From Callipepla californica brunnescens (taxonomy: Eukaryota; Chordata; Aves; Galliformes; Odontophoridae), in the NCBI GenBank assembly GCA_023055505.1, contig JALIRH010000030.1:6072001-6136000 (forward strand): 64,000 nt of DNA, given 5' to 3'. Shown here piece after piece: positions 56,599 through 64,000 of the stretch. The stretch's first letter is position 1. The number at the start of each line of letters is the position of its first letter. Made by a program: the position numbers and the translations under genes. A model generated the notes under the pieces. It searched no databases. It worked only from the letters and a program-made list of their open reading frames with translations, and was not told the DNA's origin.

Positions 56599-57098
56599 CA
56601 ACGTTTAATATACTCGAGGGCCGAAACAGAGGACTCCCTTTTCATGAAGTGGTTACTACACTTCAAAACTTTGAACAACAACTTCCACCATCACACATTT
56701 CCATTGCAGCTGTATCAACGGTAGCAGGAGAAGTCAGTGACATAAAGAAGATAGTGAAAATGATACTGGAGGAATTGTCCTTACTGATGAACAGGGATGG
56801 ACCTGTGTCAGTATCAGAAACACCGGATGAAGACGGGGATGATCCAAAGAATCTGATGGAGAAACTGATCAAACTGATAAAAGTCTCAGCCATCAAAGGC
56901 AACCGCCTCTCTGCTCGAGCAGATGACAGCAGTAACTTCATGTTGCGTGTGTCCATGTGGAGCTTCTTAAGAGAAAATGGAGAGGACATGAAGAAGTGGC
57001 ATAAAAAACCCACCCCTGCACTACGAGCACGTGTGAGAGAATTACAGCAGAGATCAGCCACTAATGAAAGTGCTCCGGTCACCAAAGGTAGCCAATAG
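56568..57098 (+). pseudogene. Retroviral gag, C-terminal part ending in UAG
   Basis: After the indel at the A-run near 56,561 the gag reading continues in frame 0 to TAG at 57,096. The first ATG in this stretch is at 56,649. Notable parts are a helical stretch (DIKKIVKMILEELSLLMNRDG), an acidic linker and a basic C-terminal region (KKWHKKPTPALRARVRELQQRS). There is no CX2CX4HX4C zinc knuckle. The basic tail may serve for RNA binding instead, as in spumaviruses and some ERV-L relatives. It lies directly upstream of, and in the same frame as, the protease. Confidence 0.65.
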
Positions 57099-57126
57099 AG
57101 GGGCCCTGCCCTCAGCCAGGGGAGGG
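57096..57126 (+). promoter_or_regulatory. gag/pro UAG with downstream stem: candidate readthrough site
   Basis: TAG at 57,096-57,098 is the only stop between gag and protease, which share a frame. Five bases later CCCTG (57,104-57,108) can pair with CAGGG (57,117-57,121), and CCCTC (57,109-57,113) with GAGGG (57,122-57,126). The second pairing overlaps the first in pseudoknot order but with zero-length connecting loops, so the two probably compete. UAG suppression before a structured RNA is how gammaretroviruses make Gag-Pol. Applying it here is an inference. Confidence 0.4.
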
Positions 57127-57470
57127 AAAGGGATAATAGAGTGTATTGGACTGTGTGGATTCGATGGCCTGGCACATCAGAGCCACAAAAATATAAGGCA
57201 CTGGTGGACACTGGTGCACAGTGCACTCTAATGCCTTCGAGTTATAAAGGGACAGAATTGATTTATATTTCTGGAGTGACTGGGGGCTCTCAGGAATTTT
57301 CTGTGTTGGAGGCAGAAATAAGCCTCACCGGTAAAGACTGGCAGAAACTTTGTATAGTGACTGGACACGGGGCTCCATGCATACTCGGTATTGATTATCT
57401 TAGAAGGGGACATTTCAAGGATCCCAAGGAATACCGATGGGCTTTTTGGAATAGCTGCTGTAGATGCTGA
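57099..57470 (+). pseudogene. Retroviral aspartic protease (retropepsin) domain
   Basis: Frame 0 after the UAG encodes a retropepsin-like domain of about 120 residues. The active-site signature LVDTGAQCTL is present, with the catalytic DTGA codons at 57,207-57,218. The C-terminal hydrophobic-Gly motif (CILGIDYL) lies near 57,383-57,406, at the usual distance for the family. Retropepsins work as homodimers and cut Gag and Pol during particle maturation. The frame ends at TGA 57,468-57,470. Coding similarity moves to frame 1 after a T-run at 57,443-57,447, so the protease-to-pol link is broken by a one-base indel or was once a frameshift site. The domain itself shows no internal stop. Confidence 0.8.
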
Positions 57471-58356
57471 CAACATTTAGCAGCTGTCTGTTTTACCCGG
57501 CCTGTCAGAAGATCCGTCTGTTGTGGGGGTACTGAAAGTAAAAGAGCAGCAGGTACCAATTGCTATGAAAACAGTGCACAGATGGCAGTACCGCACCAAC
57601 AGGGATTCCTTGCTCCCCATTCATAATTTGATCCGTCAGTTAGAGAGCCAGGGAGTGATCAGCAAAACCCACTCACTGTTTAACAGCCCCATATGGCCGG
57701 TACGTAAGTCTAATGGAGAATGGAGGCTGATGGTAGATTACCGTGGTCTGAATGAAGTCACACCCCCACTGAGCGCTGCTGTGCCAGATATGTTGGAGCT
57801 GCAATATGAACTGGAGTCAAAAGCAGCCAAGTGGTATGCTACCATTGACATTTCCAATGCATTCTTCTCTATTCCTTTGGCCACAGAGTGCAGACCACAG
57901 TTTGCTTTCACGTGGAGGGGCATTCAGTACACCTGGAACTGTTTGCCCCAGGGGTGGAAACACAGCCCAACCATTTGCCATGGGTTGATTCAGACCACAC
58001 TGGAACAGGGTGGGGCACCTAAGCACCTCCAATATATTGATGACATTGTTGTGTGGGGTGATACAGCAGAAGAAGTTTTTAAAAAAGGAGAGCAAATAAT
58101 CCAGATTCTTCTGGGTGCTGGTTTTGCTATCAAACGAAACAAAGTGAAGGGACCTGCCCAAGTAATTCAGTTCCTAGGAGTAAAATGGCAAGATGGGTGT
58201 CGTCACATCCCAGGAGATGTGGTTGACAAAATCACCAGCATGTCACCACCAACAAGCAAAAAGGAGACACAGTCTTTTCTTGGTGTAGTACGCTTTTGGA
58301 GGATGCATGTCCCAAACTATAGCCTCATAGTAAGCCCCCTCTATCAGGTGACCTGA
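57448..58356 (+). pseudogene. Retroviral reverse transcriptase (pol), ERV-L-like, with stops
   Basis: Frame 1 encodes the fingers, palm and thumb of a retroviral reverse transcriptase, which copies viral RNA into DNA. Motif A is TIDISNAFFSIPL, with the catalytic Asp at 57,847-57,849. LPQGWKHSP lies at 57,943-57,969. The catalytic box YIDD is at 58,033-58,044, followed by FLGVKW. Upstream, the Pro-Val-Arg-Lys segment (SPIWPVRKSNGEWRLMVDYR) is typical. All three catalytic aspartates are intact. A TAG at 57,478-57,480 precedes the long open part (57,481-58,353), which ends in TGA at 58,354-58,356 where the family normally reads on. Motif spellings fit class III (ERV-L) elements best; this class call is from memory of the family, not a search. 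Confidence 0.88.
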
Positions 58357-58908
58357 AAGAAGAATAATTTTGCATGGGGTCCTGAACAGCAGCAGGCCTT
58401 TGAGAAGATTAAACAGGAGATAGCCCTTGCAGTTGCTCTGGGACCAGTACGGATGGGACAGGACGTAAAGAACATCCTCTACACTGCTGCTGGAGAGAAA
58501 GGTCCCACTTGGAGTCTGTGGCAAAGAGCCTCTGGGGAGACCTGAGGCCGACCCCTGGGATTTTGGAGCAGAGCGTACAGGGGTTCGGAGGAGTGCTACA
58601 CTCCAACTGAGAAGGAGATTTTGGCAGCATATGAGGGAGTTCGGGCTGCCTCTGAAGTAATTGGCACTGAGATGCAGCTCCTCCTGGCACCTCGATTGCC
58701 AGTGCTGAACTGGATGTTCAAAGGAAAGGTTCCCTCCACCCATCATGCTACCGATGCCACTTGGAGTAAGTGGATTGCGCTGATTACTCAGCAAGCTCGG
58801 ATGGGAAACCTCAGCCGTCCAGGGATGTTAGAGGTGATCATGGACTGGCCTGAAGACAAGAAATTTGGAACATCACCAGCAGAGGAGGTACCACGCACAA
58901 AAAATGCC
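58357..58908 (+). pseudogene. pol connection/tether region, truncated before RNase H
   Basis: Frame 1 continues after the TGA at 58,354 with sequence typical of the polymerase-RNase H connection (AAGEKGPTWSLWQ, YTPTEKEILAAYEGVRAA, HHATDATWSKWIALI). A second in-frame TGA is at 58,543-58,545, and the reading is then open to about 58,908. The catalytic RNase H core, integrase and any env are absent. The next bases belong to a different element in the opposite direction, although the frame runs on by chance to TAA at 58,939. The copy is therefore defective both by stops and by truncation. Confidence 0.8.
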
Positions 58909-59613
58909 CCTCCAATAACCTTCAGCCTCCTTTTCAGTTAACAGTATTTGGTCTCCACCACTGAGGCTAACTCTCCATACAAACTCCGTTTCTGATTCTT
59001 TTGGAAAACGGCTAAAATCTCTTTTCAGTTTAGCTAGTTCAGTGGCTGAATAGGGAATTTCCTTAACATTCATTTGAGGGTCTAGATCCTCACTGTTATC
59101 AAAGGTATATTCAGTTTTTATCAAAGGACGTATTGGAGCTGGACAGGCCTCTAATTTGTCTAGCCTTGCCTTTATTCCTTCCAGTTCTTCTAGAGGATAG
59201 ATTTTTTCTTGAGGCAAACTATGGGTAACACTGTCACTGGTATCCTTACAGTTACCCTTTAGAGTCTCTAGTAAGGGGGCTGAATTATGTTTTTCATTTT
59301 CTAATTCCCTTTTGAGTTCCTCTATCTGTTTCTGTAGAGTTTTAACCAACTCTTGCAGTGACTCTCTAGTTTGGTTCTCTGCTGGTCACGGAATTCTATG
59401 GCTGCAACTAGAGCAGAACCCAATGCTGCACAAATAAATGCTTTTCCTTTTCCAGTTGGGTACGAGCATTCTTTTGCAGAACACTAATATAATCTGAAAC
59501 ACTCTGCAGGTTTGCCGTGCCCAGTCTACCCCCGTTAACGAGGGTCTGGCACCATGCTTTTCTAAAAGTTCAGATAACACATCATCTTTCATTGTGGCTA
59601 CACTGTCGCTCAT
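58908..59613 (-). pseudogene. Antisense gag-like fragment of a second retroelement (coiled coil)
   Basis: Read on the minus strand, an ATG at 59,611-59,613 opens a frame starting MSDSVATMKDDVLSELLEKH. After about 40 codons the sensible reading moves between frames through small indels (about 59,490 and 59,425). A stop at 59,383-59,385 interrupts the frame, which then reopens from 59,349 down to the junction near 58,908. That part has a heptad-rich coiled coil (LQKQIEELKRELENEKH) followed by a soluble region with motifs such as KRDFSRFPKESETEFVWRVSLSG, which looks like an avian retroviral gag. It may be related to the gag-derived ENS-1/ERNI family of chicken, but I am not certain. Nothing of its protease or pol is present: it is cut off where the plus-strand pol is cut off. 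Confidence 0.55.
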
Positions 59614-59940
59614 TTCTCAATATGCAGAAAAATCTACACGGAGAAAGAGAGAGAGGATACAGTATCCAAAATTTCGAGTCAAACAAATGCAAATGCTCAG
59701 ATTGCTCCTCTGTTTACTGAGAGGAGCATGCAAAAGTCAAAGAAGATCAAAGGAAATGCTAATACGTAAATCAATTCTCACTTCCCTGTGAAGCCACACA
59801 GAGAAAAAAAACCAACTTCAAACCCCACACCTAAGTTAGGAGGAACCCTTAACGTTTCGAGAACGCACGATAATCTTCACGGACCCCAGAATTACTCAAT
59901 AGGTTCCCAAAAGGCACACACATAAACAGTTCCAGAGACA
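59614..59940 (-). other. Leader-like sequence upstream of the antisense gag fragment; no gene seen
   Basis: This AT-moderate, non-repetitive stretch lies upstream (in minus sense) of the antisense gag start and runs into the tandem repeats. I see no LTR end, primer site or open frame of note. It is probably the untranslated leader of the second element. Confidence 0.35.
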
Positions 59941-60220
59941 AAGTTAAGTTTCAATACGTGGAGTGATCTTCCTGGAGAGGTGCTCACGTTATAATGATCA
60001 AATAATCAGTCCTTGCAACTCCAGGAGGTGCACGCAGGAGAAGGAGCAACTCTACTTAAAGTTCCCACAAACACAGCTAAGGTTCAGTATGCGAAGTGAT
60101 TCTTCCTGGAGAGGTACACACGTCTAAATGACCAAATTATCACAGTTATCACTCCTCACAACTCCAGGAGGTGCACACAGGAAAGAGATTCGAATTATAC
60201 AAAGGTAATGTTCAATATGT
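59941..60220. repeat. Long-form tandem repeat units (about 130 bp), left edge
   Basis: Two units start at 59,961 and 60,092 (next at 60,221), so they are 131 and 129 bp long. Each begins GGAGTGATCTTCCTGGAGAGG or a close variant. Each contains an extra internal part with AACTCCAGGAGGTGCAC that the 70-bp units lack, and ends AAGGTTCARTAT. They are more diverged than the short units. Confidence 0.75.
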
Positions 60221-61290
60221 GGAGTGATCTTTCTGGAGAGGCACTCACAGGAAAGAGATTATTCTGATTTCACAAAGTTAAGGTTCAAAATGTGGAGCGA
60301 TCTTTCTGGAGAGGCACACACAGGAAAGAGATTCCGATTTCACAAAGTTAAGGTTCAAAATGTGGAGTGATCTTTCTGGAGAGGCACTCGCAGGAAAGAG
60401 ATTCCGATTTCACAACGTTAAGGTTCAAAATGTGGAGTGATCTTTCTGGAGAGGCACACACAGGAAGGGGATTCAAATTATACAAAGTTAAGGTTCAAAA
60501 TGTGGAGCGATCTTTCTGGAGAGGCGCTCACAGGAAAGAGATTATTCTGATTTCACAAAGTTAAGGTTCAAAATGTGGAGTGATCTTTCTGGAGAGGCAC
60601 TCACAGGAAAGAGATTCCGATTTCACAACGTTAAGGTTCAATATGTGGAGTGATCTTTCTGGAGAGGCACTCGCAGGAAAGAGATTCCGATTTCACAACG
60701 TTAAGGTTCAAAATGTGGAGTGATCTTTCTGGAGAGGCACTCGCAGGAAAGAGATTATTCCGATTTCACAAAGTTAAGGTTCAATATGTGGAGTGATCTT
60801 TCTGGAGAGGCGCACATAGGAAGGAGATTCCGATTTCACAAAGTTAAGGTTCAATACGCGGAGCGATCTTTCTGGAGAGGCACTCGCAGGAAAGAGATTC
60901 AGATTTCACAAAGTTAAGGTTCAAAATGTGGAGTGATCTTTCTGGAGAGGCGCTCACAGGAAAGAGATTCAGATTTCACAAAGTTAAGGTTCAATACGTG
61001 GAGTGATCTTTCTGGAGAGGCACTCGCAGGAAAGAGATTCCGATTTCACAAAGTTAAGGTTCAATACGTGGAGCGATCTTTCTGGAGAGGCACTCACAGG
61101 AAGGGGATTCAAATTATACAAAGTTAAGGTTCAAAATGTGGAGCGATCTTTCTGGAGAGGCACTCGCAGGAAAGAGATTCAGATTTCACAAAGTTAAGGT
61201 TCAAAACGCGGAGTGATCTTTCTAGAGAGGCACTCCCATCTAAATTATGAAAAATAAATATCACTCCGGGCGACTCCGGAAAGGTCCTGC
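60221..61290. repeat. 70/73-bp tandem repeat array, 15 copies
   Basis: The landmark GGAGYGATCTTTCT recurs at 60,221; 60,294; 60,364; 60,434; 60,504; 60,577; 60,647; 60,717; 60,790; 60,860; 60,930; 61,000; 61,070; 61,140 and 61,210. Spacing is 70 bp, or 73 bp where an extra ATT triplet makes ATTATTCYGATTT. Each unit carries GAGAGGCAC, CAGGAAAGAGATT, TTTCACAAAGTTAAGG and TTCAA. The last unit (61,210-61,288) again resembles the long form (TCTAAATTATGAAAAATAAA, then CGACTCCGGAAAGGTCC) and is cut off at the LTR-like piece. Open frames across it arise because 3 x 70 is divisible by three; they are not genes. Confidence 0.93.
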
Positions 61291-61340
61291 TGTGGTTTCG
61301 TGGTTTTGATGCCGGTATTTCACATCGGAACGTCATCGCA
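61289..61340 (+). mobile_element. Short LTR-start copy (direct repeat of 54,713-54,762)
   Basis: TGTGGTTTCGTGGTTTTGATG at 61,291 matches the start of the 5' LTR at 54,715 over 46 bases with four mismatches, in the same orientation. Similarity fades after about 61,336, and CR1 sequence starts soon after. It may be the stub of the 3' LTR of the plus-strand provirus or a stray piece of a related element. Confidence 0.65.
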
Positions 61341-61370
61341 GATGGGGCAGACGGAGTTGAAGCCCATGTA

Positions 61371-61555
61371 GAATCGTTGAGGTTGGAAATAGAGCTCTAA
61401 GATGATCAAGTCCGACCGCAATCAACCCCCGCGGTGCCCACTAATTGTGTCACTCCGTGCTGCATCTCGGTTCCTCGACACCTCCATCTCCCTGAGCCGC
61501 ATGTCGCAATGTCTCGCTGCTCCTTCTGAGAAGCGACGTTTCCTAAACCCAGCAC
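61371..61555 (-). mobile_element. CR1: CR1 LINE 3'-end fragment, antisense
   Basis: The plus strand reads GAATCGTTGAGGTTGG, CTAAGATGATCAAGTCC, GCCCACTAA, GACACCTCCATCTCCCTGAG and TTTCCTAA in order. This is the reverse complement of the 3' part of bird CR1 elements as I know them, with a small internal gap. The element therefore lies on the minus strand with its 3' end at about 61,371, and is heavily 5'-truncated as is usual for CR1. It is noticeably diverged and unusually CpG-rich for an old copy. Confidence 0.75.
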
Positions 61556-62128
61556 GGGGGTTTTCGCTTTTCATCCAGCACTGGAGTTTTTTACCACCTA
61601 CGGCCGCGTGGAGGGGCCGTCAGCCCCAGGTAATTAACGCCGGAGTTTCAATGAGATACGTGATTCAAGGAGCCCCGTTGGTGCGTCCGTTCCTCTGTAT
61701 TCACAGCAAAACAAAGACAGAGAGCATCGAGAAGAGATACGGATCGATCCAAGCCGAGCCAAGCTGCACGCTTTCACAAATGAGAAAGGCATTTAATTAA
61801 TTAAGGTCGCTATGGCCACAGGGAGAAGTGCCCAACATATTCTCAGTGCTCGGCCCTTGTGCTTGGTCAAGGATTTCTTCTTTGGGAATCCAACATTGCT
61901 CAGGAATTTGGAGATCTGTCCTCAAATGTACTCTTCGTTTAATTTCTTGTGCGGCACACTGTAATTAGCAGAGCGGGCTGCCTTGGGAGGCGTGAAATAG
62001 AGTTCATGGCAGTCTGGTTAATTTCATTTGACAGTAAACGAGTCGTACGTGCGTGCGAATAACGAGTGGTTTTAAAAGGCAGAATGTTGGCTCACGGCAC
62101 GATGCATCATTGCTGGCCTTGTGACAAT
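61556..62128. other. Unrecognised single-copy sequence between CR1 and array 2
   Basis: I see no repeat unit, no transposon signature I can name and no convincing gene. A 132-codon open frame (61,402-61,800) overlaps the CR1 fragment and has no recognisable motif. An AATTAATTAATT stretch lies at 61,793-61,803. Just before the satellite, a TGTGACAATACACAATGGGGTC transition marks the edge. Confidence 0.5.
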
Positions 62129-64000
62129 ACACAATGGGGTCATTGGGGTCAATGGGGTCATCATTGGGGTCAGTGGGGTCATTAATGGGGTCAGTGTGGT
62201 CAGTTGGGTCATTGGGATCAATGGGGTCATCAGTGGGGTCATTAATGGGATCAATGGGGTCAAGGGGTCATTAATTGGGTCAATGGGGTCATCACTGGGG
62301 TCAGTGGGGTCAATGGGGTCATCAGGGGGGTCATCAATGGGGTCAATAGGGCCATCATTGGGGTCAGTGGTGTCAATGGAGTTTATGGGGTCATCAATGG
62401 GGTCAGTGGAGTCAATGGGGTCAATGGGGTCATTAATGGGGTCAGTGGGGGTCAATGGGGTCATCATTGGGGTCAGTGTGGACATTAATGGGGTCAGTGT
62501 GGTCAGTGGGGTCAGTGGGGTCATTGGGATCAATGGGGTCATCAGTGGGGTCATTAATGGGATCAGTGGGGTCAAGGGGTCATTATTGGGTCAATGGGGT
62601 CATTGGAGTCAATGGGGTCATTAATGGGGTCAGTGTGGTCATTAATGGGGTCAGTGTGGTCAATGGGGTCAGTGGGGTCATTGGGATCAATGGGGTCATC
62701 AGTGGGGTCAGTGGGGTCATCAATGGGGTCAATGGGGTCATCAATGGAGTCTATGGGGTCATCAATAGGGTCAGTGGGGTCATCAATGGGGTCAATGGGG
62801 TCATCAATGGGGTCAATGGGGCCATCAATGGGGTCAGTGGGGTCAATGGAGCCATCATTGGGGTCCATGGTGTCATCAATGGAGTCAATGCGGTCATCAA
62901 TGGGGTCACTGGGATCAGTGGGGTCAATGGGGTCATCAAAGGGGTCAGTGGGGTCATTAATGGGGTCAGTGGGGTCAAGGGGGCCATCATTGGGGTCCAT
63001 GGTGTCATCAATGGGGTCAGTGGGGTCATCAATGGGGTCAATGGGGTCATCATTGGGGTCAGTGGTGACAATGGAGTCTATGGGGTCATCAATGGGGTCA
63101 ATGGGGCCATCACTGGGGTCAGTGGGGTCATTGGGGTCAATGGGGCCATCATTGGGGTCAGTGGTGTCAATGGAGTCTGTGGGGTCATCAATAGGGTCAA
63201 TGGGATCAATGTGGTCAATGGGGTCATCAATGGGGTCAATGGTATCAATGGGGTCAATGGGGTCATCACTGGGGTCAGTGGGATCAATGGGGTCAATGGC
63301 GTCATCAATGGGGTCATCAATGGGATCAGTGGGGTCATCATTGGGGTCTGTGGGGTCAATGGGGCCATCATTGGGGTCCATGGTGTCATCAATGGGGTCA
63401 GTGGGGTCATCAATGGAGTCTATGGGGACATCAATGGGGTCACTGAGATCAATGGGGTCAGTGGGGTCATGAATGGGGTCAGTGGGGTCATCACTGGGGT
63501 CAGTGGGGTCAATGGGGTCAGTGGGGTCATTAATTGGGTCAGTGGGGTCATTGGGGTCAATGGGGCCATCATTGGGTCAGTGGTATCAATGGAGTCTATG
63601 GGGTCATCCATGGGGTCAATGTGGTCATCAATGGGATCAGTGGTCAAGGGGTCATTAATGGGGTCAGTGGGGTGACCAATGGGGTCAATGGGGTCAGTGG
63701 GGTCCTCAATTGGGTCAAAAAGGTCATTAATGGGGTCAATGGTATCAATGGGTCAATGGGGTCATTAATGGGGTCAGTGGGGGTCAATGGGTTCATCATT
63801 GGGGCCAATGTGGTCATTAATGGGGTCAGTGTGGTCATTGGGATCAATGGGGTCATCAGTGGGGTCATTAATGGGATCAGTGGGGACAAGGGGTCATTAA
63901 TTGGGTCAATGGGGTCATCACTGGGGTCAGTGGGGTCATTGGGGTCAATGGGGCCATCATTGGGGTCAGTGGTGTTAATGGAGTCAATGGGGTCATCCAT
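62129..64000. repeat. 9/12-bp G-rich satellite array (array 2)
   Basis: Interspersed units GGGGTCAAT, GGGGTCAGT, GGGGTCATT (9 bp) and GGGGTCATCAAT, GGGGTCATTAAT, GGGGTCATCATT (12 bp) fill the stretch to the right window edge, where the array continues. The plus strand is the G-rich one. All units are multiples of three, so frames such as GVNGVI (plus) and DPIDPI (minus) stay open and are not evidence of coding. A larger block recurs near 62,181, 62,486 and 63,816, marked by ATTAATGGGGTCAGTGTGG, GGGATCAATGGGGTCATCAG and AAGGGGTCATT. Confidence 0.97.

Noticed and set aside
55935..57226. Minus-strand open frames of 114 and 187 codons opposite gag
   Set aside because: They are antisense to gag sequence and show no recognisable domain.
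57738..58794. Minus-strand frames of 61 to 183 codons opposite pol
   Set aside because: Shadows of the reverse transcriptase coding strand.
59385..59405. GAATTCTATGGCTGC resembling an 18-bp satellite unit inside the antisense element
   Set aside because: Single short match within gag-like coding sequence; no neighbouring units.
60367..61336. Short frames of 64-70 codons in the 70-bp repeats (FLERHSQERD type)
   Set aside because: They arise from the repeat period and alternate between frames; no independent evidence of a gene.
61402..61800. 132-codon open frame
   Set aside because: Overlaps the antisense CR1 fragment, has no recognisable motif and is of a length expected by chance in GC-rich sequence.
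62072..64000. Open frames with GVNGVI, DPIDPI or TPLTPL repeats in array 2
   Set aside because: Same effect of units that are multiples of three; no start context, domain or conserved frame.

Overview
The window looks like a stretch of bird genome made almost wholly of repeats. Three things point to a bird: a decayed fragment resembling the 3' end of a CR1 LINE (antisense, about 61,370-61,555), an endogenous retrovirus whose reverse transcriptase resembles class III (ERV-L-like) elements, and the absence of any bacterial gene organisation. The exact species cannot be read from the sequence. A galliform bird is a guess, and a repeat-rich microchromosome or other heterochromatic block is an inference.

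Layout. (1) Bases 1-54,711 are one uninterrupted satellite of an 18-bp unit, CCCCATTGATTCCTATGG, with common variants ending GATCCCTATGG and GAGTTCTATGG. That is about 3,000 copies, and the array runs off the left edge. It is built by nested, larger-scale duplications of roughly 0.5 to 5.5 kb, including a 1,746-bp tandem duplication (97 units) that is essentially identical between copies. (2) Bases 54,712-61,340 are an island of mobile-element debris: a plus-strand retrovirus with a 5' LTR, a primer-binding site matching tRNA-Ala, and broken gag, protease and reverse transcriptase. The pol gene stops abruptly near 58,908. It is followed by about 2.4 kb from a different element in the opposite orientation (gag-like coiled-coil fragment, leader, and a 70-bp tandem repeat), and then by a short piece resembling the start of the first LTR. 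(3) The CR1 fragment and about 0.57 kb of sequence I do not recognise follow. (4) From about 62,129 to the right edge there is a second satellite of 9- and 12-bp units (GGGGTCAAT, GGGGTCATCAAT).

There is no intact host gene, no RNA gene and no CRISPR array. The many long open frames in the satellites come from a repeat unit that is a multiple of three and lacks stop codons in four of six frames. They are not evidence of proteins.

The most interesting points are: the two satellites appear to be inverted relatives (reverse-complementing the 18-mer gives GGGGCCATAGGAATCAAT, which is the 12-mer GGGGTCATCAAT plus six bases); the provirus has an 18/18 tRNA-Ala primer site whose bases also contain the gag start codon; its gag begins with membrane-like hydrophobic segments; gag and protease are in one frame separated by a single UAG with a small hairpin behind it; and the 70-bp repeats look like an internally deleted, amplified form of a longer unit of about 130 bp that survives at the array edges.
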